Source: Clostridia bacterium
GTDB lineage: Bacteria > Bacillota > Clostridia > Oscillospirales > UBA644
DNA: 14,244 nt
Direction of reading: 5' to 3'
NCBI GenBank assembly: GCA_017424085.1
Contig: JAFPBP010000120.1
Location: forward strand, 1 to 14,244
Under the pieces are notes generated by a model. The model saw nothing but the letters and a program-made list of their open reading frames with translations, had not been told where the DNA came from and ran no database searches. Each line of letters begins with the position of its first letter. Positions within the stretch are counted from its first letter, which is position 1. Both the position numbers and the translations under genes were made by a program. Below, one piece after another: positions 1 to 6,656 of this stretch.

Positions 1-822
1 CATCAGGATGATGAATGCGGAGATTGCGGCGCCCGAAGCCCCCAAAAAGATCCTTCGGTGGGTGAGGGTCAGGGATTCTCCTCCGAAGGTGGTCAGCATG
101 GTGGATTCCAGCGTCAGCATGGAAACGCATGCCGAGGCAAGGCTGATGGCTTTGGAGGCGGAATAAACGGGGCTGTTGTATTTTCGGTATCGGATCACGT
201 TGACCACGGCAAGGGGCAGGGACGTGAAGGTGTAGGCGGCAAGGGCGATGGTTGTGATCTCGTGGTGATGGAAGGTTCGGTTCCAATAGACCATGAAAAA
301 GATCATGACCGTCAGCGCCAGATTCATCAGAAGAAATACGATGCCGCAGGCGCGGTATTGGATCAGCTCCTTGCGCATCTCCTCCCGCGGGGCGTGGCGG
401 CGTGTGTGCCGTGCCAGCGTGAGGCGCATTCCCGCCAGAAGAAGATAGTAGATCCCCAGCGACGTGAACCAGAAGGTGTGATGTCGGATCCCAAGCCCCA
501 GCTGAAGCAGGGCGTATGCCACGTTCCAAAGCAGGGATCCGTTCAGAGAGATCTTCATGCGAAGCTGAGGATCGTCCTGCCAGCGACGGGCGTAGGGATT
601 CTCCTCCCAGAAGGATTTCCCCTTCTTGATCAGACGGGGCAGGCGCAGACACCAGACCGTCAGCGTGTAAAAGGCGAGCACGTAGGAGAGGATGGCGGGG
701 ATCGATTCGGATCCCAATGTGAGCATGGAATAGACCAAAAATCCCGTTGCCGCAGAGATCAGAAGAAGCAGCAGCCACAGGGGAGGAAGAAGCAGGGCTT
801 TTGCAAAAGCTTTCCAATTCAT
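1..822 (-). CDS. Polytopic membrane protein of a two-component operon (C-terminus cut by window edge)
   Basis: Reading the minus strand from the ATG at 822 gives 274 codons with no stop, so the gene continues past the left edge. The product starts MNWKAFAKALLLPPLW and is strongly hydrophobic, with about seven or eight membrane segments near residues 8-33, 40-60, 93-113, 116-136, 159-179, 187-209, 222-242 and 258-274. Charged loops lie between them (HTRRHAPREE near 139-148, HHH at 185-187). No signal peptide or enzymatic motif is visible. From memory it matches a common, unnamed Clostridia family of just under 300 residues encoded beside OmpR/HisKA pairs, so probably only a short tail is missing. 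The start is one base after the kinase stop (TGACATG) with only a weak GGCGGTG ribosome site, which implies translational coupling. I infer a role as sensor partner or output of the kinase; its function is unknown. Confidence 0.85.
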   Translation of the reverse strand, partial: MNWKAFAKALLLPPLWLLLLLISAATGFLVYSMLTLGSESIPAILSYVLAFYTLTVWCLRLPRLIKKGKSFWEENPYARRWQDDPQLRMKISLNGSLLWNVAYALLQLGLGIRHHTFWFTSLGIYYLLLAGMRLTLARHTRRHAPREEMRKELIQYRACGIVFLLMNLALTVMIFFMVYWNRTFHHHEITTIALAAYTFTSLPLAVVNVIRYRKYNSPVYSASKAISLASACVSMLTLESTMLTTFGGESLTLTHRRIFLGASGAAISAFIILM

Positions 823-823
823 G

Positions 824-1897
824 TCAGCACCGCCCGATGGTTACGGTAAAGGTGGATCCCTTGCCTACGGTGCTCTCCACGCAGATCTCGCCCTGCAGGA
901 TATCAACCACCCGCTTCACCAGCGCAAGTCCAAGTCCGTTCCCCTGCACCGAACGGGAGGGGTCCGCCTGATAAAATTTATCAAAGATGCGGGCGCCCAC
1001 CTCGGGGCTCATGCCGCATCCCGTGTCGGAGACGATTACGGTTGCGTGGTTCTCGGTTGCGGTGAGAGATACGCGGACGGTCCCGCCTCTCGGAGTGAAT
1101 TTGAAGGCGTTGGAGAAAAGGTTGTTCCAGACCAGACTCAGAAGCTCTGCGTCTGCCGTAACCGTGACGTTTTCCGCAAGGTCGGTTTCGATCCCGATCC
1201 CCGCGCCTTCCCAGACGTCCTCGAATTGCAGCAGGCATTCGCAGATCTGCTCTCCCAGATCGAACTGCGCCGCCTTGGGATAGATCTGTTGGTTTTCAAG
1301 ACGGTTCAGCTTGAGGATGTTGGTCATCATTTCCGCCATGCGGCGCGCTCCGTCCGAGACCCCCTTTGCGTATTCCATGCGTTGCGCCTCCGAAAGATCG
1401 GGGGCTTGCAGGAGGGTTCCGTAGTTCTGCATTACGGCGAGGGGCGTTTTCATTTCGTGGGAGACGTTTGCGATAAAATCGGTGCGAAGGGTCTCCACGC
1501 CCGCCAGCTCCTCCGCCATTTTGTTAAAGCAGTCGATGACCTGATGAAAGGTCTCGTCCGAGGCGAATTTCATCTGCTTCGGGATTCTCACCGAGAAATC
1601 CCCCTGTACCATGGCGTTTGCCGCCCGAACGATCTGCCGCACGGGGCGCTCCACGGTAAGCTTCCGACGGATGTGATCGAGAATCGTAAGGAGCAGGCTC
1701 AGAAGGACCACGTTCCAGAAGGTGATCTTCGCGGCGGCACCGATGGTTTCCTCGGTCAGCGTGATCTCCAGGGTGCTTGCAAGGACCGACACGAACAGCA
1801 TGGTGCTGCAGGTGATGACGAACGCCACCAAAAGGAAAAAGATCAGATAGCGGTTCAGCGCCTTCAGAACGGTCTTGACGGAATTGCGGCGGCTCAT
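824..1897 (-). CDS. HAMP-containing sensor histidine kinase (VanS/PhoR-like)
   Basis: This 357-residue membrane kinase autophosphorylates on histidine and passes the phosphate to the response regulator encoded just upstream. Two membrane segments (about 18-42 and 57-75) flank an outside loop of only some 14 residues. A HAMP linker follows (about 77-133), then HisKA with SHEMKTP (phosphoacceptor H147). The HATPase domain has an N-box (WNNLFSNAFKF, 257-267), G1 DTGCGM (291-296), an F-box FDKFYQAD (305-312) and G2 GNGLGLAL (319-326), so all catalytic motifs look intact. Its ATG overlaps the regulator's stop in an ATGA, indicating co-translation, and a membrane protein gene follows after one base. 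The tiny loop argues against a soluble external ligand domain and favours sensing within the membrane or through a partner. The signal is not identifiable. Confidence 0.96.
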   Translation of the reverse strand: MSRRNSVKTVLKALNRYLIFFLLVAFVITCSTMLFVSVLASTLEITLTEETIGAAAKITFWNVVLLSLLLTILDHIRRKLTVERPVRQIVRAANAMVQGDFSVRIPKQMKFASDETFHQVIDCFNKMAEELAGVETLRTDFIANVSHEMKTPLAVMQNYGTLLQAPDLSEAQRMEYAKGVSDGARRMAEMMTNILKLNRLENQQIYPKAAQFDLGEQICECLLQFEDVWEGAGIGIETDLAENVTVTADAELLSLVWNNLFSNAFKFTPRGGTVRVSLTATENHATVIVSDTGCGMSPEVGARIFDKFYQADPSRSVQGNGLGLALVKRVVDILQGEICVESTVGKGSTFTVTIGRC

Positions 1898-2565
1898 CCG
1901 ATCACCGCCTTATAGCCCAGCCCGTGTACGGTTTTGATCTCAAATTCATGGCAATCCGCCAGCTTGGCGCGAAGCTTGGTCATGTAGACGTCCACGGCAC
2001 GGGGCGCCGTTTCGGTATCCACGTCCCAGAACTCGTCCATCAGCTGGGTGCGGGTAAAGGTTTTTTTCGGATAGGAGAGAAGCTTGTAGAGAATGCTGAA
2101 TTCCCGATTGGTCAAAGTAATCTCCCGATCGTCCAGATAGGCGGTGCGTTCGTCTGCATCCATAACGAAGGATCCGATCTCCAGCTTGCGGGAGGATGCG
2201 ATCTTTGCCCTGCGAAGAAGGGCACCGATGCGCAGAAAAAGCTCGTCGAGATCGATGGGCTTGACCATATAATCGTCCACGCCGATGCGAAACCCCCGTT
2301 GCTTGGAGGCGATATCGTCCCGTGCGGTCATGAAGAGGATGGGGATGTTTTCGTTCAGCTCCCGCACGGTCCGCGCAAATTCGAAGCCGTCCACGCCCGG
2401 CATCATAATGTCCGAAACGATCAGATCAAAGGTCGTTTCGTACAGGGCGTCGTAGGCGTCGTGAGCGTTGAAGCGCCCTACCGCCTCGTATCCGCTTCCG
2501 TTGAGAAAGGTGCATACGGATTGATTCAGCTCTTTGTCGTCTTCTACGATCAGGATCTTAAACAT
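1894..2565 (-). CDS. OmpR/PhoB-family response regulator
   Basis: This 223-residue DNA-binding regulator is the partner of the kinase encoded immediately downstream. The receiver domain (about 1-118) has the acidic pair E8-D9-D10, phosphoacceptor D52 in SDIMMPG, the switch threonine T80 (FMTAR) and K102 in VKP. The C-terminal winged helix (about 128-221) has the family pattern, including LTNREFSIL, the recognition region RAVDVYMTKLRAKL and the closing GLGYKAV. Length is normal for the class. The ATG at 2565 has a good GGAGGT ribosome site five bases upstream. It is the first gene of the operon. An 11-bp direct repeat in its own promoter (2615-2636) looks like a PhoB-type binding site, so autoregulation is likely. 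The wider regulon cannot be read from this window. Confidence 0.97.
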   Translation of the reverse strand: MFKILIVEDDKELNQSVCTFLNGSGYEAVGRFNAHDAYDALYETTFDLIVSDIMMPGVDGFEFARTVRELNENIPILFMTARDDIASKQRGFRIGVDDYMVKPIDLDELFLRIGALLRRAKIASSRKLEIGSFVMDADERTAYLDDREITLTNREFSILYKLLSYPKKTFTRTQLMDEFWDVDTETAPRAVDVYMTKLRAKLADCHEFEIKTVHGLGYKAVIG

Positions 2566-2598
2566 GTGCCACCTCCGCAGGGATTGTTTTTCGCATTT

Positions 2599-2607
2599 AG
2601 TATAACA
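2599..2607 (-). promoter_or_regulatory. Extended -10 promoter of the two-component operon
   Basis: On the minus strand the sequence reads TGTTATACT, an extended -10 element (TGn plus TATACT). Transcription would start near 2592 and leave a short leader before the ATG at 2565. At 17-bp spacing the -35 position (2622-2627) reads ACAAAA, far from consensus. That fits a promoter needing an activator bound at the overlapping direct repeat. Confidence 0.6.
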
Positions 2608-2614
2608 CCCAAAT

Positions 2615-2636
2615 GTTAAGGTTTTGTTTATGTTTT
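2615..2636 (-). promoter_or_regulatory. Candidate response-regulator binding site: 11-bp direct repeat
   Basis: On the plus strand GTTAAGGTTTT (2615-2625) is followed directly by GTTTATGTTTT (2626-2636), identical at 9 of 11 positions. OmpR/PhoB-family regulators bind as dimers to 11-bp tandem half-sites. The pair covers the poor -35 region and ends ten bases upstream of the -10 box, the geometry of PhoB-activated promoters. I infer positive autoregulation by the regulator encoded at 1894-2565. Confidence 0.5.
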
Positions 2637-2658
2637 GGGAAAAAGATAGATATTTTGA

Positions 2659-2694
2659 TAAAAAGAAGGCAGAGAACCTTGCATTCTCTGCCTT
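2659..2694 (-). terminator. Rho-independent terminator of the SPFH/P-type ATPase operon
   Basis: Two perfectly complementary 11-base arms, AAGGCAGAGAA (2666-2676 on plus) and TTCTCTGCCTT (2684-2694), enclose a 7-base loop. Read on the minus strand the stem is followed by CTTTTTA. It begins six bases after the ATPase stop codon. Confidence 0.92.
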
Positions 2695-2699
2695 GGATT

Positions 2700-4601
2700 T
2701 TATTTTTTGTTGAACTTCAGGATCCGCGAGCTGTTCAGGATCACGGCGAAGGCGCCCACGTTATGCAGGATCGATCCCGCAAGAACGCTGATCACCCCGA
2801 AGGTGGACAGAAGGATCATGAGAAAGCTGATGCCCAGAGACAGAACCAGATTCTGATAAATGATCTGCCGCGTGCGGCGCGCCAGCGTCACGGCGAAGGG
2901 CAGGTTGGACAGATTGTCGCTCATCAGGGCGATGTCGGCGGATTGGATCGCCAGATCCGATCCGATGGCGCCCATGGCGATGCCCACGTGGGCTTCCTTC
3001 AGCGCCAGAGCGTCGTTGATGCCGTCCCCGATGGCGAGGACGCAACGGTCCTTTTTCAGATCACGGATGGCGGCGAATTTATCCTCGGGGAGAAGCTGCG
3101 CTCTCCATTCGGGAACTCCCGTTTCGTTGCAGATGCGCTCCGCAACCTCGTTTCGGTCCCCCGTGAGCATGACCATGCGGGTCACGTTCAGCTCCTTGAG
3201 CCGCTCTACGGTGTCTTTTGCCTCGGGGCGGGGGGTATCGTTGAAGCACAAGGCGCCCAGAAGCGCCGCATCCTTGGTCACGTAGCTGACCGAGCCGCGG
3301 CAGGCGGTTCGCATTTCGTCGGGAACCGTGATCCCCAGGGATGCAAGCCAGGCCTCGTTTCCGAAGCGGAATACCGATTCGCCGAGGGTTGCCTGCAAGC
3401 CGCTTCCCGAGATCTCCTGCACCTGCGCCAGGGGAGGCGTGGGACCCTCCCATGCGGCGACCACCGCGCGGGAAATGGGATGGGCGGATCCGTTGGCAAG
3501 GACCATTGCCGCCGCAAGGACCGATTCTCGGCTTACGCCCTCGGCGCAAACGCAATCGGTGAGGGACAGCTCGCCCTTGGTGAGGGTTCCCGTTTTGTCG
3601 AAGACCACCGTATCGATCTCGTTCAGCTCTTCAATGAACTTGGAGTTTTTGATCAGAATGCCTCGCTTGGTTGCCACCGAAAGGGCGGCGATCATGGGGG
3701 CGGAGCTGACAAGCATCTGTCCGCAGGGGCAGGACACCACCAGAATGGCGATGGCCTTGGACAGGTCCCCCGCGAAAATGGCAACGGCGCCCGCCAATGC
3801 CAGAACGAAGGGGATATAATACCGCATGAAGCGGTCGATGAGCCGCGATTCGGGCACGGATATGCGTTCGGCTTTTTCCAAAAAGGAGAGGATATGGGAG
3901 AAGGAGGTGTCCACGAAGGGCTTTTTCACCTCTACGGTCAGGGGGGAATCCAGATTGACCGTGCCTGCGTAGACGGGGGATCCCTCCGTCACCCGCACGG
4001 GCTCGGGCTCGCCCGTGAGCGATTTCTGATCGATGTGGGATTCTCCGCCCACCACCGTTCCGTCGATGGGGACGCCCGCCCCGGGCTTGACCAAAATGAT
4101 CTGCCCGATCTGCAGATCCTTCGCATCGGTTCGGATCTCTTCTCCGTCCTTGAGCAGGATGGCGGAGGTCTGTTGCATCTGCTTCAGTCCGTCGATGATG
4201 TCCCGACCGCCCACGATGCTTCGCTCCTCCAAAAAGTGCGCCACGTTCAGGATCAGCGGGATGATGACCGAAAGGATCAGCTCCCCCGAGAGATAGCAGG
4301 CGATGATGGCAATGGAGACCAGCATTTCCATGGCGTTGGTGAAATCGCGGGAGAAAATTCCCTTGATCGCCGAGTAAAAGACGGGAATGCCTTCGACCAG
4401 AAATCCGACGGTGTAAAGCAGGGGAGGCACCATGACGTTGGCAGGGAAAAAGGTCTGATAGATCCAACCGATGAAGATGCAGACCAAAGCCACGGCGGCG
4501 CTGAGGATCTCGCTCTTCAGCTGTCTTCGCTTGGATTGGCTCAGTCCGTTTTTGGAGAGGGATTCCAGATGGTCCGAGCCCGTATGATTGATGTTTTTCA
4601 T
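2700..4601 (-). CDS. P1B-type heavy-metal translocating ATPase with atypical metal-site motifs
   Basis: This 633-residue membrane pump uses ATP to move a transition-metal ion. P-type ATPase motifs are complete: actuator SLTGEP (194-199), phosphorylated D335 in DKTGTLT (335-341), the P1B-specific HP pair (374-375) and hinge GDGIND (525-530). The transmembrane metal motif is CPC (291-293), but in the context CPCGQM rather than the usual CPCAL. There is no N-terminal metal-binding domain: residues 1-30 are polar and the first membrane helix follows. In the last two helices the lysine and aspartate typical of zinc/cadmium pumps appear absent; instead HN occurs at 613-614, followed by GAFAVILNSSRIL. 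The substrate is therefore uncertain (Mn, Zn, Co or another divalent metal). It is the last gene of the SPFH operon: the ATG is three bases after the preceding stop, with a GGAG site inside that gene's end. Confidence 0.95.
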   Translation of the reverse strand: MKNINHTGSDHLESLSKNGLSQSKRRQLKSEILSAAVALVCIFIGWIYQTFFPANVMVPPLLYTVGFLVEGIPVFYSAIKGIFSRDFTNAMEMLVSIAIIACYLSGELILSVIIPLILNVAHFLEERSIVGGRDIIDGLKQMQQTSAILLKDGEEIRTDAKDLQIGQIILVKPGAGVPIDGTVVGGESHIDQKSLTGEPEPVRVTEGSPVYAGTVNLDSPLTVEVKKPFVDTSFSHILSFLEKAERISVPESRLIDRFMRYYIPFVLALAGAVAIFAGDLSKAIAILVVSCPCGQMLVSSAPMIAALSVATKRGILIKNSKFIEELNEIDTVVFDKTGTLTKGELSLTDCVCAEGVSRESVLAAAMVLANGSAHPISRAVVAAWEGPTPPLAQVQEISGSGLQATLGESVFRFGNEAWLASLGITVPDEMRTACRGSVSYVTKDAALLGALCFNDTPRPEAKDTVERLKELNVTRMVMLTGDRNEVAERICNETGVPEWRAQLLPEDKFAAIRDLKKDRCVLAIGDGINDALALKEAHVGIAMGAIGSDLAIQSADIALMSDNLSNLPFAVTLARRTRQIIYQNLVLSLGISFLMILLSTFGVISVLAGSILHNVGAFAVILNSSRILKFNKK

Positions 4602-4604
4602 AGC

Positions 4605-5561
4605 TTACTCCATTGTGTCTGCGCCCACGTCAAGGAAGATCTTGCTGTTTCCGTCGTCTACCAGACGGACCTTGCCGATCTTCGACATGACAATCGACAT
4701 TTTCGTGTTGTACACGCGTGCGCGCACCACGTCGGGCGCCGCCTTGTATTCCTCCAGAACCCCGTAAAATTCCGCCAGATCGGAGGTTGCCGCGGAGATG
4801 GCTTCGGCGTAGTTGCCCGTGGCGGAGTTGAGCACCGTATTGGCAACCGATTCCGCATAGGGGATCCAGGTGTTACGGTATTGCTGCGCCTCCTCCAGAA
4901 GGGTGCTCGCCTTGACGGTGGCGGCGTTGACCTGCTCGTAGACCTCGCGCACCTCCTCGGGCATGCTTACGTTGGTCAGCTCCAGCGCCTGCAGGGAGAT
5001 GCCCAGAGCGGCTTGGTCCAGCTTTGCCTGCGAGGATGCGAAGACCTCGGTCGCATAGGCTTCCTTCCCCGCCGTAAGGATGTCGTCCACGGCGGTTTTT
5101 GCCGCCTGCTCCAGCATGGCGTTGCTCAGACAGGCGTGGATGATATCGTCTGCCCGATTCACGTTCAGCGTGTACGCCACGGGGTCGGAGATCACGTATT
5201 TCACCGAGGCGCTGATCAGGGCGATGTTCTGATCCCCCGTGATCACGTAGCCGCAGGTGTGACGGTTGACGATCTCGCTGTCGGAATAATGGGTGGATAC
5301 GGTTTGCTGCAGAACGCTGTCAATGGGCACGGTGACCACTTCGTCGATGAAATAGGGGAAGCAGAAGAGCAATCCGGGCTTGTGGATCTGCTCCTCCGCC
5401 GTGTCTCCCACCAGCTTTCCGAACCGAAGCACCAGCGCAACCTCGCCGCTCTTGACCACGCGGATCCCCGAGCAGGCAATGCCCACAAGGACGATCACGA
5501 TGAGAACGACGAAGCAACGGGAGACCGTGGCAAGGACGTCTGCCAGGAATTCCTTCTTCAT
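4605..5561 (-). CDS. SPFH/Band 7 membrane protein, HflK-like (third in operon)
   Basis: This 318-residue protein has one N-terminal membrane anchor (about 15-35) followed directly by an SPFH/prohibitin domain. Family signs include SGEVALVLRFGKLV (38-51), KPGLLFCFPYFIDEV (61-75) and the HflK-like strand TGDQNIALI (108-116). The segment MPEEVREVYEQVNAA (200-214), then EEAQQYRNTWIPYA (223-236), matches the HflK helical region. SPFH proteins of this class form ring- or cage-like assemblies on membranes, and HflK/HflC enclose the FtsH protease in E. coli. Here no FtsH gene is near and the C-terminus ends at 318. The start overlaps the upstream SPFH stop in an ATGA and has a GGAGGAG ribosome site. 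I infer that it co-assembles with the two SPFH proteins encoded upstream; the link to the metal ATPase is by operon only. Confidence 0.9.
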   Translation of the reverse strand: MKKEFLADVLATVSRCFVVLIVIVLVGIACSGIRVVKSGEVALVLRFGKLVGDTAEEQIHKPGLLFCFPYFIDEVVTVPIDSVLQQTVSTHYSDSEIVNRHTCGYVITGDQNIALISASVKYVISDPVAYTLNVNRADDIIHACLSNAMLEQAAKTAVDDILTAGKEAYATEVFASSQAKLDQAALGISLQALELTNVSMPEEVREVYEQVNAATVKASTLLEEAQQYRNTWIPYAESVANTVLNSATGNYAEAISAATSDLAEFYGVLEEYKAAPDVVRARVYNTKMSIVMSKIGKVRLVDDGNSKIFLDVGADTME

Positions 5562-6640
5562 TGAGCTGCTCCTCCCGCATTCTTCTGTGCGTCGGCGATG
5601 AGACCGTGAACCGCATCGATCAGAGCGGTGCGATCCTTTTCGGGGAGCCGCGTGAGAATGTATTCCAGATCGTTGACGATGGTCTGGTCATCCTCCTTGG
5701 AGAGGGAATCTCCGTAGTTGAGAAGCACGTTGAAGGGATAGGTATCGGAGGTGACCACCAGAACCGAGTCGCTTGCCACCGAGTTGACGATCACGTCCAG
5801 CTCCTTCAGGAAGCGGTACAGCTCCAGATTTGCGGATTGGGCTTCGGCGTAGATCTTTGCAACCTCAGCCTCGGTCTTGGCGTAGATCTCGGCGGCTTGG
5901 ATCTGTGCGTCGGCAATGATCTCGGAGTATTCGGTGTCGGCTTCGGAGATGATGATGTCCGCATCTCTCTGTGCCTTTGCGATGATGCTGTCAATGTCCT
6001 TCTGACGGTCGGCACGCATCTGGGCGAATACGCTTTCCAGATTGGTCTCGGGCAGGGAGATGCGCAAAATGCTCACGTCGCTGACCGAGATCCCGTAACT
6101 CTTTTCGCAGTTGGTTTTTACCATGGTGAAGATCTTGTTCTGGATCTCCTCGGTGCGGATCTCCTCGGAGATCAGGGAGACCAGCGCGGAAAGGTTATAG
6201 GATCCGAGAACGCTGTTGGTTGCGTTGAAGATCTGATCGTTGATGTAGGATTCCACCTTCTGCTGGGATCCGACGCTGTTGTGGAAGAGCAGGGGATCGC
6301 TGACCGACCAAAGAGCGTAGGATTGCAGAATGATGTTGCGGTTGTCGTGGGTGGTGGTCTCCAGGGAATTGGATTCCAGATACTGCAGTCTGCCGTCGTA
6401 GGTGGTGACGGTCTCAAAGGGCCAGGGGAGCTTGAAATAGAGCCCCGCCTCGGTAATCTCCGCACGGGGAGCGCCGAAGCGCAGGATCACCGCACAGCTT
6501 CCTTCACGGACCTCGCAGGTAAATCCGAAATATCCCACAACCGTCAGAAGCACCAGCGCAAGCAGGACCTTGAGCAGGACCCCGGAGCGCTTTCCCGTCT
6601 TTTTGGTTTCGGGGGAGAGTTGATTGAGTTCTTGTTTCAT
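5558..6640 (-). CDS. SPFH/Band 7 membrane protein, HflC-like (second in operon)
   Basis: This 360-residue protein has a polar N-terminus (1-20), one membrane anchor (about 22-41), an SPFH domain (about 42-215) and a long alanine/glutamate-rich helix (about 205-285) that should form a coiled coil. HflC-like features are REGSCAVILRFG (45-56), AGLYFKLPWPFETV (65-78), LQYLESNS (85-92) and AQMRADRQKDIDSIIAKAQ (206-224), the last resembling the HflC region before its coiled coil. The C-terminal 75 residues (about 285-360) are an extension I do not recognise. An AAGGAG site lies eight bases before the ATG, 16 bases after the preceding stop. HflC normally pairs with an HflK partner, and HflK-like proteins are encoded on both sides, supporting a mixed assembly. 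It could also be classed simply as a Band 7 family protein. Confidence 0.9.
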   Translation of the reverse strand: MKQELNQLSPETKKTGKRSGVLLKVLLALVLLTVVGYFGFTCEVREGSCAVILRFGAPRAEITEAGLYFKLPWPFETVTTYDGRLQYLESNSLETTTHDNRNIILQSYALWSVSDPLLFHNSVGSQQKVESYINDQIFNATNSVLGSYNLSALVSLISEEIRTEEIQNKIFTMVKTNCEKSYGISVSDVSILRISLPETNLESVFAQMRADRQKDIDSIIAKAQRDADIIISEADTEYSEIIADAQIQAAEIYAKTEAEVAKIYAEAQSANLELYRFLKELDVIVNSVASDSVLVVTSDTYPFNVLLNYGDSLSKEDDQTIVNDLEYILTRLPEKDRTALIDAVHGLIADAQKNAGGAAQ

Positions 6641-6656
6641 GATCGGTACTCCTTCG

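Noticed and set aside
58..849. A 263-codon plus-strand open frame at the left edge
   Set aside because: The minus strand of the same stretch encodes a hydrophobic multi-helix protein coupled to the kinase; the plus-strand product is Q/G/H/R-rich with no features.
824..1915. A 364-codon plus-strand open frame opposite the histidine kinase
   Set aside because: The minus strand has every kinase motif in order; this frame is its shadow.
2613..5564. A 983-codon open frame on the plus strand opposite the ATPase and third SPFH gene
   Set aside because: It runs across two clearly recognised genes and their junction, has no recognisable domain, and is rich in H, G, D and R as expected for the antisense of GC-rich coding DNA.
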